Shown here piece after piece: positions 1-7,999 of a stretch of DNA of 64,000 nucleotides (positions are counted from its first letter, which is position 1; every line of letters begins with the position of its first letter). The stretch is taken from assembly GCF_015904235.1 (NCBI RefSeq), contig NZ_JADZLT010000049.1, positions 310,001 to 374,000 on the forward strand, given 5' to 3'. Origin of the DNA: Methylobrevis albus (GTDB taxonomy: Bacteria; Pseudomonadota; Alphaproteobacteria; Rhizobiales; Pleomorphomonadaceae). Below the pieces are notes generated by a model that made no database searches, was not told the DNA's origin, and saw only the letters and a program-made list of their open reading frames with translations. The position numbers were made by a program, and so were the translations under genes.

Positions 1-2
1 GC

Positions 3-962
3 CCCGAGCGGCCGTCGGCGCATCCGGCCCTCGGCCTCACCCCGCCCGACCCCCTGTCGCGCTGGGTCAGCGCCGGCCTGCGCCTTGCCGGCATCGCGGC
101 GATCGCCACGCTGGTGGTCGCGCTCGCCGGGCCGTTCGCCGGCGGCGGCAGCGTGACCCGGCAGGGGCAGGGCGCCAACATCGTGCTGCTGATCGACCGC
201 TCGTCGAGCATGGACAACAGCTTTGCGGGCCGCGCGCCGGACGGGGCCGAGGATTCGAAGTCGGCGGTGGCGAAGCGCCTGCTGGTCGATTTCGCCAGCC
301 GGCGGCCGCACGACCGCATCGGCGTCGCTGCCTTCTCGACCTCGCCGATGCAGGTGCTGCCGATCACCGACCACCTCGACGCCGTGCGCGGCGCGATCGC
401 GGCGATCGACCGGCCGGGCCTCGCCCACACCGACGTCGGCCGCGGCCTTGCCCTCGCCTTCGGGCAGTTCGGGCCGGAGACGCTGGGGGAGGCGCGCGCG
501 GTGGTGCTCGTCTCCGACGGCGCCGGCGTGATCGGCATGGAGGTGCAGGACCTCCTGCGCCAGCAGGTGGCGCGCGAGCCGGTCAACCTCTACTGGCTGT
601 TCATCCGCACCATGGGCAGCCCGGGCCTCTTCGAGACCCCCGCCTCGAAGTCCGACGACACGCCGCAGGCGCGGCCCGAGCGGCACCTGCATCTGTTCCT
701 CGGCCGGCTCGGCATCCCCTACCGCGCCTTCGAGGCGGAAAGCCCGGAGGCGATCGCCGAGGCGATCGGCGAGATCGACCGGCTGGAAACGCGGCCGATC
801 GCCTATGTCGAGGAGCTGCCGCGCCAGCCGCTCGCGTGGGCGTTCTATGCCGGCGCCGCCGTGCTGCTCGCCGCCCTGCTCGCTGCACGTCTCGCCGAAC
901 GGCCGCTGGTGCCGGCCGGCCCGCCCTTGCCGGCGCTGAAGCGGCGGGAGGGGGGGCTGTGA
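3..962 (+). CDS. mxaC: MxaC, VWA-domain methanol oxidation accessory protein (5' partial)
   Basis: The frame is open to the left window edge, so the true start lies outside; 319 codons are visible. A hydrophobic segment (about visible residues 24-42) precedes a von Willebrand A domain whose metal site DRSSS sits at about residues 65-69. A second hydrophobic segment near the C-terminus (LAWAFYAGAAVLLAALLAA) suggests a periplasmic VWA domain held between two membrane anchors. In methylotrophs MxaC acts with MxaA, MxaK, MxaL and the MoxR-type ATPase MxaR in calcium insertion and maturation of methanol dehydrogenase. The call rests on the VWA domain plus the following order K-L-D. It overlaps mxaK by four bases (GTGA). 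Confidence 0.85.
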   Translation, partial: PERPSAHPALGLTPPDPLSRWVSAGLRLAGIAAIATLVVALAGPFAGGGSVTRQGQGANIVLLIDRSSSMDNSFAGRAPDGAEDSKSAVAKRLLVDFASRRPHDRIGVAAFSTSPMQVLPITDHLDAVRGAIAAIDRPGLAHTDVGRGLALAFGQFGPETLGEARAVVLVSDGAGVIGMEVQDLLRQQVAREPVNLYWLFIRTMGSPGLFETPASKSDDTPQARPERHLHLFLGRLGIPYRAFEAESPEAIAEAIGEIDRLETRPIAYVEELPRQPLAWAFYAGAAVLLAALLAARLAERPLVPAGPPLPALKRREGGL

Positions 963-1576
963 GCCTCGGCACGCTCGATACCGGCGCTCGCCCGCGCGGT
1001 TTTGCGCCGCGCCGGCTGCTGCCGCGCGATCTCGGCACGCCGGTCTGGCCCGCCGTCCTCGTCCTCGCGCTGCTCGGCACGGCGACCCTCGGTTCCCTGC
1101 TCGTCGCCGCGCGGCAGGAGAACGCCCTGATCCGCGGTCTCGTCGCCGGCCGCGACCTTGCGATTCCGGCCGATGCCGGGCCGGAGCTGATCCGGGCGCG
1201 GGCTCAGTTCCTGCTGCGCTACGCCGGTGCCACGTCGGCAGAGGCGCTGGTGGCGCCGATGACGGGCACCGGCGACGTGAAGGCGCTCGCGGCGCTCTGG
1301 TACGACATCGGCAACCGCCGCCTGCGCGACGGCTTCGACGCCATCGACCGGCAGGACGTCGATGGCGCCGCCGCCAACGTCCGCCTCGCAAAAGACGCCT
1401 ATCGGGCGTCGCTGCGGCTCGATCCCGGTGCGTTCGACGCGAAGGTCAATCTCGACATCGCCAGCCGGCTGGTGCGCGATTTCCCCTCGGCCGAGCAGGA
1501 GGGCGAGGACGACCCGGAAGCGCAGCCGAAGAAGGTGTGGACCGATCTGCCCGGCCTGCCGAAGGGGCTGCCTTGA
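959..1576 (+). CDS. mxaK: MxaK, methanol oxidation accessory protein
   Basis: The 205-residue product has one N-terminal membrane segment (about residues 30-48, WPAVLVLALLGTATLGSLLV) and an alpha-helical periplasmic part rich in Ala/Arg/Asp, including a TPR-like stretch (residues about 110-170). MxaK is required for active methanol dehydrogenase in methylotrophs, in the calcium-insertion group with MxaA, MxaC and MxaL. The GTG at 959 was chosen because it overlaps the mxaC stop as GTGA and is followed by the conserved-looking region; an in-frame ATG further upstream would lie deep inside mxaC. Identification is by position between mxaC and mxaL, size and topology, since the family has no strong motif. 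Confidence 0.75.
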   Translation: MSLGTLDTGARPRGFAPRRLLPRDLGTPVWPAVLVLALLGTATLGSLLVAARQENALIRGLVAGRDLAIPADAGPELIRARAQFLLRYAGATSAEALVAPMTGTGDVKALAALWYDIGNRRLRDGFDAIDRQDVDGAAANVRLAKDAYRASLRLDPGAFDAKVNLDIASRLVRDFPSAEQEGEDDPEAQPKKVWTDLPGLPKGLP

Positions 1577-3216
1577 TGGCCGCGCCGACACCCTCCGGCC
1601 GCCGCGGCGGCGCCGTGCTGCGCAGGTTCGCCGATGCGCGCGCGCTGCTGCTCTTCGCCGCGCTGCTGCTCGCGGTGGTCGCGGCGCTCCGGCCGCTGTG
1701 GCCGCGCGAGCGCGTTGCCTACGATCTGATGTTCGTCGTCGACGTCACCGGCTCGATGAACGCCCGCGACTATACGGCGAACGGCCAGCCCGAGAGCCGG
1801 CTCGGCTTCGTGCGCGGCCTGCTCGTCGGCACGCTGGAGCAGCTCCCCTGCGGCTCGCGCGCCGGGCTCGCCCTCTTCACCGAGCGGCGGCCCTTCGTGC
1901 TCTTCGAGCCCGTCGAGGTCTGCGAGAATTTCGCGCCGGTCGCCGCCACGATCCGCGCGCTCGACTGGCGCATGGCCTGGGAGGGCGACAGCCGGATCGC
2001 CGACGGGCTCCACAACACGCTGGAGATGCTGGCCGTCGCGCCCGGCGTCGACGCGCGGACCACCGACCTCGTGTTCCTGACCGACGGGCAGGAGGCGCCG
2101 CCGCTGCCGTGGACCGGCGGCCCACGCTTCGTCGGCCGCCCCGGCGCGGTCGGCGGGCTGATCGCCGGCATCGGCGGCGACACGCCGGTGCCGATCCCGA
2201 AGTTCGACGACCGCGGCCGCGAGGTCGGCTTCTTCAGCCAGGCCGACGTGCCGCATGAATCTCGCGTCGGTCCGCCGCCGCCCGGCGCCGAGAACCGGCC
2301 CGGGTGGCATCCGCGCAACAATCCCTACGGCGAACTCCCCGACGGCGGCGGCGAACATCTGACCGCCCTGCGCGCGACCTATCTCGGCGAGCTCGCCGCG
2401 GCGACCGGGCTCGGCTTCGCGCGCCCCGCGGACGCCGCCGGCCTCGTCGCGGCGATCGCGGCCAACGCCCGGCCGCGCCAGGTCGTCACCGTCGCGGACG
2501 TCTCGTTCCTCCCCGGCGGAGCGGCGCTCGCCGCGCTCGCCGTCGCCTATCTCGTCGCGCTCGGCCGGCGGCGACCGCGCCGGGCGGCTGTTGTCCGCTC
2601 CCCCGACCTGCTCCGCTCTCCAGACAGAGGTGATCACGTGCATTCCAGTGTTTCGCGTACCGAGTCTCCCGCCACCCGCGCCGCCGGCCTGTTCGTCGCC
2701 TGCGCCGCCGCCGGCTTCGTCCTCGCCGCCGTCGGCCCCGCCGCCGCGCATGGGCCGACGCCGCAGAAGGTGGATCAGGCGATCGAGCTCGCCGTGCCGT
2801 GCGAACTCGTCTGGTCGACGCTGCGCGACTTCGGCTCGATCGGCAAATGGCATCCGGACGTTGCCGCCGTCGAGGCGACCGGCGCCAGCGAGCCGGGCGT
2901 CACCCGCACGCTGACGCTGGCGAACGGCGAGAGCATCACCGAGCGGATCGACGACGTCGACGGCGCCGGGCAGTCGCTCTCGTACCGGCTGTCGAAAGAG
3001 AACCTGAAGGCGCTGCCGGTGAGCTTCTACACGGCGAAGATCGCCACCACGCGCAGTGAGGACGGCCAGGGCTGCCGGGTCGACTGGCAAGGCCGCTTCT
3101 ATCGCGGCGACACCGGCAACTTCCCGCCCGACGACCTCAACGATGCCGCCGCGGTGGCGGCGATGACGGCCTTCTTCGAGACCGGCCTCGCCGGCCTGAA
3201 GGCGACGCTCGAATGA
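1576..3216 (+). CDS. mxaL: MxaL VWA-domain protein, reading in frame into MxaD
   Basis: Translation from the ATG at 1576 (one base shared with the mxaK stop) gives an N-terminal membrane segment (residues about 22-38), a VWA domain with metal site DVTGS at residues 56-60, and a second membrane segment near residues 315-335 followed by an Arg-rich end. That is a complete MxaL of about 354 residues. No stop codon follows: the frame continues through an internal signal-peptide-like segment into the whole MxaD domain, for 546 residues in total. Either a real MxaL-MxaD fusion is made, or the MxaL stop has been lost by mutation or sequencing error. A strong internal start for mxaD (entry at 2638) makes separate MxaD synthesis likely. 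MxaL acts in calcium insertion into methanol dehydrogenase. Confidence 0.8.
   Translation: MAAPTPSGRRGGAVLRRFADARALLLFAALLLAVVAALRPLWPRERVAYDLMFVVDVTGSMNARDYTANGQPESRLGFVRGLLVGTLEQLPCGSRAGLALFTERRPFVLFEPVEVCENFAPVAATIRALDWRMAWEGDSRIADGLHNTLEMLAVAPGVDARTTDLVFLTDGQEAPPLPWTGGPRFVGRPGAVGGLIAGIGGDTPVPIPKFDDRGREVGFFSQADVPHESRVGPPPPGAENRPGWHPRNNPYGELPDGGGEHLTALRATYLGELAAATGLGFARPADAAGLVAAIAANARPRQVVTVADVSFLPGGAALAALAVAYLVALGRRRPRRAAVVRSPDLLRSPDRGDHVHSSVSRTESPATRAAGLFVACAAAGFVLAAVGPAAAHGPTPQKVDQAIELAVPCELVWSTLRDFGSIGKWHPDVAAVEATGASEPGVTRTLTLANGESITERIDDVDGAGQSLSYRLSKENLKALPVSFYTAKIATTRSEDGQGCRVDWQGRFYRGDTGNFPPDDLNDAAAVAAMTAFFETGLAGLKATLE
2626..2635 (+). promoter_or_regulatory. Strong internal Shine-Dalgarno for mxaD
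   Basis: AGAGGTGATC matches the complement of the 16S 3' end at nine of ten bases and stands two bases before GTG 2638 (seven from the end of GAGG). It decides in favour of an independent mxaD start inside the continuous mxaL frame. Confidence 0.7.
2638..3216 (+). CDS. mxaD: MxaD, periplasmic SRPBCC-family methanol oxidation protein
   Basis: From GTG 2638 the product is 192 residues: an N-terminal secretion signal (hydrophobic AAGLFVACAAAGFVLAAV, ending in AAA-HG) and an SRPBCC/polyketide-cyclase-like domain (VPCELVWSTLRDFGSIGKWHP, then TLANGESITERID and an FFETGLAGLKATL C-terminal helix). MxaD is a roughly 180-residue periplasmic protein thought to aid the interaction of methanol dehydrogenase with cytochrome cL. 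The start is supported by the Shine-Dalgarno at 2626-2635. The gene is also in frame with mxaL upstream, so the same domain could be made as the C-terminal part of a fusion. It overlaps the next gene as ATGA. Confidence 0.8.
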   Translation: MHSSVSRTESPATRAAGLFVACAAAGFVLAAVGPAAAHGPTPQKVDQAIELAVPCELVWSTLRDFGSIGKWHPDVAAVEATGASEPGVTRTLTLANGESITERIDDVDGAGQSLSYRLSKENLKALPVSFYTAKIATTRSEDGQGCRVDWQGRFYRGDTGNFPPDDLNDAAAVAAMTAFFETGLAGLKATLE

Positions 3217-4208
3217 GACGCCGAGGCGCCTATTTGTCCGCGGCCCTGCCGCTCGCCAGCCTCCTGCTGGCGGCCTGGCTCGGGGCTGCCCGGGCCGAGC
3301 CGCAGCTCGTCGTGCTGAGCCAGGGCGGGGCAACGCTGACGGCGACGGATCCCGCCGGCGAGGGCGAGCCGCGCATGATCGCGCTCGACCCCGCGCCGGG
3401 CGGGCTCGCGGTGGCGCCGGATGGGCAAAGCGTGGCGGTGAGCCATGCCGATCTCGGCCGGATCGCGCTGGTCGATCTCGAAAGCGGCGCGGTGACGGCG
3501 CGGATCGAGGTGGGCGGCCAGCCGTTCGGGCTCGCCTTCGCCGGGCCGGACAGGCTGCTCGCGGCCGACTGGGACCGCGACCGCGTGCTCGAGATCGACA
3601 CCGTGGCCGGCACGGTGCTGCGCAGCGTCGCGGTCGGCGCGGCGCCGTCGGCGGTCGTCGTCGATCCTGCGGCGGGTCTCGCCTACAGCATCGACCGGGA
3701 GAGCGACCAGGTCTCGATCATCGAGCTCGCCGGCTTCACGGTGACGGGCACCGTCGCGGTCGGCCGGGCGCCGTTCGCGGCGGCGCTCTCCACCGACCGC
3801 GCCCGGCTCTTTGTTGCCAATGTACAGAGCGGCGACCTTTCGGTCGTCGATCTCGCCGGCGGGCGCGAGGAAGCGCGGGTGGCGATCGGCGGCATGCCCT
3901 ACGGCGTCGCGGTGCTCGCCTCGAACAGCACCGTCGTCGTGGTCGACCAGGAGGGCGGCCGCATCGTCGAGGTCGATCCCGGCACGCTGGAAACCGGGGC
4001 GGCGTTCAAGGTCGGCGACTATCCCGAAGGCATCGCCGCGCTGCCGGACGGGCGCACGGTCGCGGTCGCCAACTGGTTTTCCGACAGCGTCTCGCTGGTC
4101 GACATCAGCACCGGCGCGGTGCGGGCGGTGGAGGTCGCGGCCGGGCCGCGGGCGCTCGCCGTTGTTGCGGCGCGGCAGGCAGAAGCCGCAGCGGAGGCAA
4201 CCCCATGA
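3213..4208 (+). CDS. Periplasmic YVTN/YncE-type beta-propeller protein of the mxa cluster
   Basis: The 331-residue product starts with a signal peptide (cleavage after AARA, about residue 28) and contains roughly seven repeats of about 40 residues with the pattern G-x-x-P-x-x-x-A/V-x-x-x-D-x-x-x-x-V, for example VGGQPFGLAFAGPDRLLAAD and VGAAPSAVVVDPAAGLAYSID, typical of YVTN propellers. Such proteins are periplasmic and often accompany quinoprotein dehydrogenases and c-type cytochromes. Its ATG overlaps the mxaD stop (ATGA) and its end overlaps the cytochrome gene. In Methylobacterium the genes after mxaD are mxaE and mxaH; this could be a positional counterpart, but homology cannot be checked here, so no symbol is given. 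Confidence 0.75.
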   Translation: MRRRGAYLSAALPLASLLLAAWLGAARAEPQLVVLSQGGATLTATDPAGEGEPRMIALDPAPGGLAVAPDGQSVAVSHADLGRIALVDLESGAVTARIEVGGQPFGLAFAGPDRLLAADWDRDRVLEIDTVAGTVLRSVAVGAAPSAVVVDPAAGLAYSIDRESDQVSIIELAGFTVTGTVAVGRAPFAAALSTDRARLFVANVQSGDLSVVDLAGGREEARVAIGGMPYGVAVLASNSTVVVVDQEGGRIVEVDPGTLETGAAFKVGDYPEGIAALPDGRTVAVANWFSDSVSLVDISTGAVRAVEVAAGPRALAVVAARQAEAAAEATP

Positions 4209-4675
4209 CGCGTTTGATCGGCACCCGGGCGCGCCGCGCCGCCGCCGCCCTCGGCCTCGCCGGCCTGATCGCCGTGCTGCCGCCACCGTCGCTGCTCCGC
4301 GCCGCCGACCCGGTCGAGGCGCGGCAGCGGCTGATGGTGTCGGTGGTGCGGGCGACCAGGATCCCGCGCGAGATGGCGCAGGGCAAGACCGAGATCGATG
4401 CCGCGGCGGTGCGCGCGGCGATGCTGCCGGTGATCGAGGCGGCGGCGGTGCTGCCCGGGCTGTTTCCCGACTCGAGCAGCGGCATGAAGAGCGGCGCCCT
4501 GCCGGCGGTCTGGCGCGAGCCCGAAGCGTTCCGCGCCGGCTTCACCGCGCTCGAGCAGGCGGCGGTGCAACTCGTGTTCGCGGCGGAGCAGGGCGGCGAC
4601 GCCTTCGCGTTCGCCTTCGACGCCTATGCCGCGACCTGCGACAGCTGCCACGCGAGGTACCGCGCGGCGGAATGA
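4205..4675 (+). CDS. Cytochrome c'/c-556-like haem protein
   Basis: The 156-residue protein has a signal sequence (cleavage near LLRAADP, about residue 34) and a four-helix-bundle layout of the cytochrome c' family: an early Met in RLMVSVVRA, the central FPDSSSG...ALPAVWREPEAF region, and a single CDSCH haem site close to the C-terminus (Cys145, Cys148, His149) followed by RYR. It is expected in the periplasm carrying one covalent haem. The ATG at 4205 overlaps the propeller gene stop (ATGA), which places it in the mxa operon, perhaps in electron transfer or in sensing a small ligand such as NO. The last point is inference. Confidence 0.75.
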   Translation: MTRLIGTRARRAAAALGLAGLIAVLPPPSLLRAADPVEARQRLMVSVVRATRIPREMAQGKTEIDAAAVRAAMLPVIEAAAVLPGLFPDSSSGMKSGALPAVWREPEAFRAGFTALEQAAVQLVFAAEQGGDAFAFAFDAYAATCDSCHARYRAAE

Positions 4676-4746
4676 CGGCGGACGGGCCGCGCGGGCAGGG
4701 AGGCCCGCGTAGCCCGTCCGGGTATCAAGCATGCGGAGTGGGGGAC

Positions 4747-7626
4747 ATGGGCGTGATCGCGCAGATCCGGAATCTGGGGTTCGCGGCGGCGAAGGCGGTG
4801 CCGGCACGCGGCAGGGTGCTGGCGGGGCTGCAGGGGCTGCTCGGCGCCGTGCCCGGCGTTGCCCGGCGTCCCCGTCTCGCCGGCCTGGTGCCGATGTCCG
4901 GCCTGCTGCCCGGCCGGCGACCGATCACGCCGGCCGGCTGGCTGCTGCTCGCCGCGGTCGGCGTGATCGCGCTGATCGTCGTCGCGATGCTGGCGCTGCT
5001 CGCCGGCCGGTCGTCCGACCCGGTCACCGCGACGGCGACGCCGCCGCAGGCCGCCGCGCCCCGCGCGGCGGAGCCGGCCCCCGTGCAGCGGCGGCTGTCC
5101 GACGCGCGGGTCCGGCTCGCTGTGGCTGAGCGCGCGCCGCTGCTCGGCGGCCGGCTGCAGCCGCGCCTTGCCGAGATCGTCGACGGCGGCCGGGCCGTCG
5201 TGCTGCAGCTCGGCGACGCCGCGCCCGACACGATCACGCGCGGCCAGTCGATCGACATCCGCCTCGGGTCGGAATCCTGCCGCCTCGTCTACCTCGGCCT
5301 CATTGGCGGGCTCGCTGACATCGAGGCACAATGCGGCGCGCTGGCGACGGCGCCGACGAGCACCGGCCCGGCGGTGACCTCGCCCGAGCGCCGGGTGCGT
5401 CCGGGCGACACGGTGCGCTTTGCGCCCGGGGTCGAGATCAAGGTGTCGATGATCGCGCCGAGCGGCGGGGCGCTCAGGGTCAACGTCGCCGGCGGGCCGC
5501 TGGTGACGCTGGAGGAAGCGACGCCGATGCCGTTCATCGCCGGCGTGGACAGCTGCGCCGTGTCCTTCCTCGGCCTCGATCCGTCGCAGGCGCAGCGGCC
5601 GGGCCGCGACATGACCGGCCGGCTCGTCCGGCTGGCGGTCGCCTGCAACGGCGCGACAGGCGCGCGGCTCGCGAGCGACGCCCGGATCGCAGCCGATCTC
5701 GCGCCGTATCTCGGCACCGCCGCGCGGGTCGGCGAGACGGTGTCGTTCCTCGACGAGCAACTCGAGGTCTACGTCGGCTCGAAGCTCGCCGGCGGCGGGG
5801 CGCGGCTTTCGGTCGGCGGCGGCGTGCTGCAGCCGGTCGCGGTCGGCCAGTCGGTGCCGGTCACGGCCGGGGGCACGGTGTGCGCCATCGGCCTGCGGCC
5901 CGGCGAGGGCGACGCCGTGCTGGTCACCGCCGCCTGCAACGGCCAGACGGCCGGGCCCGGCGTGATTGCCCGCGGCAGCGGCGACGCCAACACGGCGCGG
6001 GTGATCCTGCAGCCCAATCTGCCGGCGAGCCTGCTCGGCGAACGGGTCCGGCTGAAGCTGTCGATGATCTCGCCGGACGGCGAGGCGTTGCGGCTCCAGG
6101 TCAACGACGCGCCGCTCTCGACCTTGGCGCGCGGCGCCATGGCGGAGATCCCGGTCGGCGACGGCCAGTGCACGGCGGAGTTCCTCGGGCGCGATGGCAC
6201 CGGCGCCCGTATCCGCGCGCGCTGTGACGAGGCGGCGATGGCCTCGCGCATCCTGGTCGCGGCGGAGCAGGAGGTGGCGGTCCTCGGCGTCGGCGCCACC
6301 CGGCCGCTGCTCGGCGGCAAGGTGAAACTCCGGCTCTCGTTGCTGGCGCCCGACGGCGCGGCGGTGCGGCTCGCGGTCAACGAGGCGGAGCTCAGGACGC
6401 TGGAGCGCGCCCGGCCGGTGCTGATGACCTATGGCGACGGGCTCTGCTCGGTCGAGTTCCTCGGTGCCCGCGACGCCGGGGCGGCGCTGCGCGCGGTGTG
6501 CGACCGGGCGGCGCTCGCCTCCAACCTGCTGATCCCCGAGGCGGCCGAGACCGTGCTGCTCGCCCCCGGCGCCGAGCGCCGGCTGCTCGGCGGGCGCGCG
6601 ACGCTGAAGCTCTCGATGATCTCGCCGGACGGCGAGGCGCTGCGGCTGGCGCTGAACGGCGGCGCCCTGCGGACCGTGGAGCGCGGGGAGCCGGTCTCCA
6701 TACCGACCGGCGCGGGGCGCTGCGAACTCGCCTATCTCGGCCCCGAGGGCGGGCGGGCGTCGATCCGCGCCGCCTGCGACGCGGCGGCGCTGGAGGCCGA
6801 TCCCTTCGTGCCGGTCGCGACGGAGACGGCGAGCCTTTCGACGGGCGGCACGGCGACGCTGTTCGGCGGGCGCCTGCCGCTCGCCGCTTCCATGCTGTCG
6901 CCCGATGGCGAGGCGCTGCGGCTCAAGGTGGCGCAGGGGCCACTGATGACGCTGGAGCGGGCGCGGCCGCTGTCGGTGGCGGTCGGCCAGGGCAAATGCG
7001 TGCTGACGTTGGCCCCCGCGCCCGACGTGCGGGTCGCCGGCTCGACCCGGCGGGTGGCCGGGGTCGAGGCCGCCTGCGATGCCGGCGCCTTTACCCGGGC
7101 GCCGCTGACGACGGCGCGCGAGACGATCGAGCTCGGTTACGGCCGGCCGACGCCGGTGCTGGACGGCCGGCTGACGCTGACCCTGTCGATGATCGCGCCG
7201 CGCGGCGACGCGATCCGGCTCGACCTCGGCGCGGGGCTGCGCACGCTGGAAGCGGGCGAGCCGCTGGCCGTCACGGTGGACGGCGCTGACTGCGCGGCGA
7301 GCTTCGCCGGCATCGGCGCGGATGGCGCTGCGGCGGGGCGGGCGACGGTGACCGTCGACTGCGGCGGGTCGGCTGCCGGTGCGGCGGGAACCGAGGAGGT
7401 CGTACTCGGCTGGGGCGAGACGGCGTCGCTGTTCGGCGGCCTGCTGCCGGTTCGCCTCGACATGATCGCGCCGAGCCGGACGGGGGTGCGCATTGCCGTC
7501 GCCGGCGGCCGGGTGACCAGCCTCGACCGCGACCTCCCGATGGACGTCGAAGCCGGCGGGCGACCGTGCCGCCTCAGTTTCCTCGGGGTCGACGGCGACC
7601 GCGCGCGCCTGTCGGCGGTGTGCTGA
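4747..7626 (+). CDS. Membrane-anchored protein with nine two-cysteine repeats, unknown function
   Basis: The 959-residue product has a cytoplasmic N-terminal region of about 60 residues, one membrane segment (residues about 64-87, GWLLLAAVGVIALIVVAML), a Pro/Ala linker, and nine divergent repeats of about 75-95 residues to the end. The best preserved (starting near nt 5995, 6271, 6547) follow LLGGr-x-x-L-x-LSMIsPDGeAlRL-x-x-N, then TLeRg, GdGqC and FLG, ending x-x-aCd. Each repeat holds two Cys about 20-35 residues apart, so up to nine intra-repeat disulfides in the periplasm are plausible. I recognise no known family. ATG 4747 is preceded by GGAG; a second in-frame ATG at 4672 overlaps the cytochrome stop and would add 25 residues. 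It could belong to the mxa operon or merely follow it. Confidence 0.7.
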   Translation: MGVIAQIRNLGFAAAKAVPARGRVLAGLQGLLGAVPGVARRPRLAGLVPMSGLLPGRRPITPAGWLLLAAVGVIALIVVAMLALLAGRSSDPVTATATPPQAAAPRAAEPAPVQRRLSDARVRLAVAERAPLLGGRLQPRLAEIVDGGRAVVLQLGDAAPDTITRGQSIDIRLGSESCRLVYLGLIGGLADIEAQCGALATAPTSTGPAVTSPERRVRPGDTVRFAPGVEIKVSMIAPSGGALRVNVAGGPLVTLEEATPMPFIAGVDSCAVSFLGLDPSQAQRPGRDMTGRLVRLAVACNGATGARLASDARIAADLAPYLGTAARVGETVSFLDEQLEVYVGSKLAGGGARLSVGGGVLQPVAVGQSVPVTAGGTVCAIGLRPGEGDAVLVTAACNGQTAGPGVIARGSGDANTARVILQPNLPASLLGERVRLKLSMISPDGEALRLQVNDAPLSTLARGAMAEIPVGDGQCTAEFLGRDGTGARIRARCDEAAMASRILVAAEQEVAVLGVGATRPLLGGKVKLRLSLLAPDGAAVRLAVNEAELRTLERARPVLMTYGDGLCSVEFLGARDAGAALRAVCDRAALASNLLIPEAAETVLLAPGAERRLLGGRATLKLSMISPDGEALRLALNGGALRTVERGEPVSIPTGAGRCELAYLGPEGGRASIRAACDAAALEADPFVPVATETASLSTGGTATLFGGRLPLAASMLSPDGEALRLKVAQGPLMTLERARPLSVAVGQGKCVLTLAPAPDVRVAGSTRRVAGVEAACDAGAFTRAPLTTARETIELGYGRPTPVLDGRLTLTLSMIAPRGDAIRLDLGAGLRTLEAGEPLAVTVDGADCAASFAGIGADGAAAGRATVTVDCGGSAAGAAGTEEVVLGWGETASLFGGLLPVRLDMIAPSRTGVRIAVAGGRVTSLDRDLPMDVEAGGRPCRLSFLGVDGDRARLSAVC

Positions 7627-7656
7627 GCCGGCAAACCGGAGCGCCGGATACGACAA

Positions 7657-7685
7657 AGCCGGATTCGCTTCGCGCGGATCCGGCT
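7657..7685 (+). terminator. Hairpin after the repeat-protein gene
   Basis: AGCCGGAT at 7657-7664 pairs with ATCCGGCT at 7678-7685 around a 13-base loop. No T-run follows, so termination is only possible, not clear. Confidence 0.3.
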
Positions 7686-7741
7686 GGTTCATGTCGACGA
7701 CGAAGGCTCTGGTCTACGGGGAAGGCGCGCAGGCCTTTTCC

Positions 7742-7999
7742 TTATTCGCTGTCGAGACGCAGGCTGAAGACCGACGCCACGGCGGCGATCGCGGCGATCA
7801 CGGTCGCGACGGTCGCGGCCTGATCGTGCATCGTCAACAGCATCGGATGACGCAGTGCGGCATAGGCCGACAGCGACAGCAGCGTGAAAACCACCACGAG
7901 TGCGGCCCAGAGGGCAGCGACCAGGGCGGCGCGCAGCGCGATGGCTGCGGCAAGGGAGTAGGCACGTGGGACGACGGCGGTCCGGACGAATTCGACCAT
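7742..7999 (-). CDS. Small membrane protein, unknown
   Basis: The 85-residue product from the ATG at 7999 has two or three hydrophobic stretches (SLAAAIALRAALVAALWAAL, VVFTLLSLSAYAAL and VATVIAAIAAVASVFSL) and little else. An AGAGG lies about six bases upstream of this ATG, which is why it is preferred over the longer open frame reaching 8251. No family recognised. It runs opposite to the flanking genes. Coding is supported only by the open frame, membrane pattern and ribosome site. Confidence 0.5.
   Translation of the reverse strand: MVEFVRTAVVPRAYSLAAAIALRAALVAALWAALVVVFTLLSLSAYAALRHPMLLTMHDQAATVATVIAAIAAVASVFSLRLDSE

Noticed and set aside
3811..4746. The frame of the repeat protein stays open far upstream, allowing a 1271-residue product.
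   Set aside because: That part lies over the propeller and cytochrome genes in another frame and translates to low-complexity Arg/Pro/Ser sequence; ATG 4747 has a ribosome site.
4624..7692. A 1022-codon open frame antisense to the repeat protein.
   Set aside because: Arg/Ala/Gly-rich shadow caused by high GC and codon bias; no domain, no ribosome site, while the + frame has ordered repeats.
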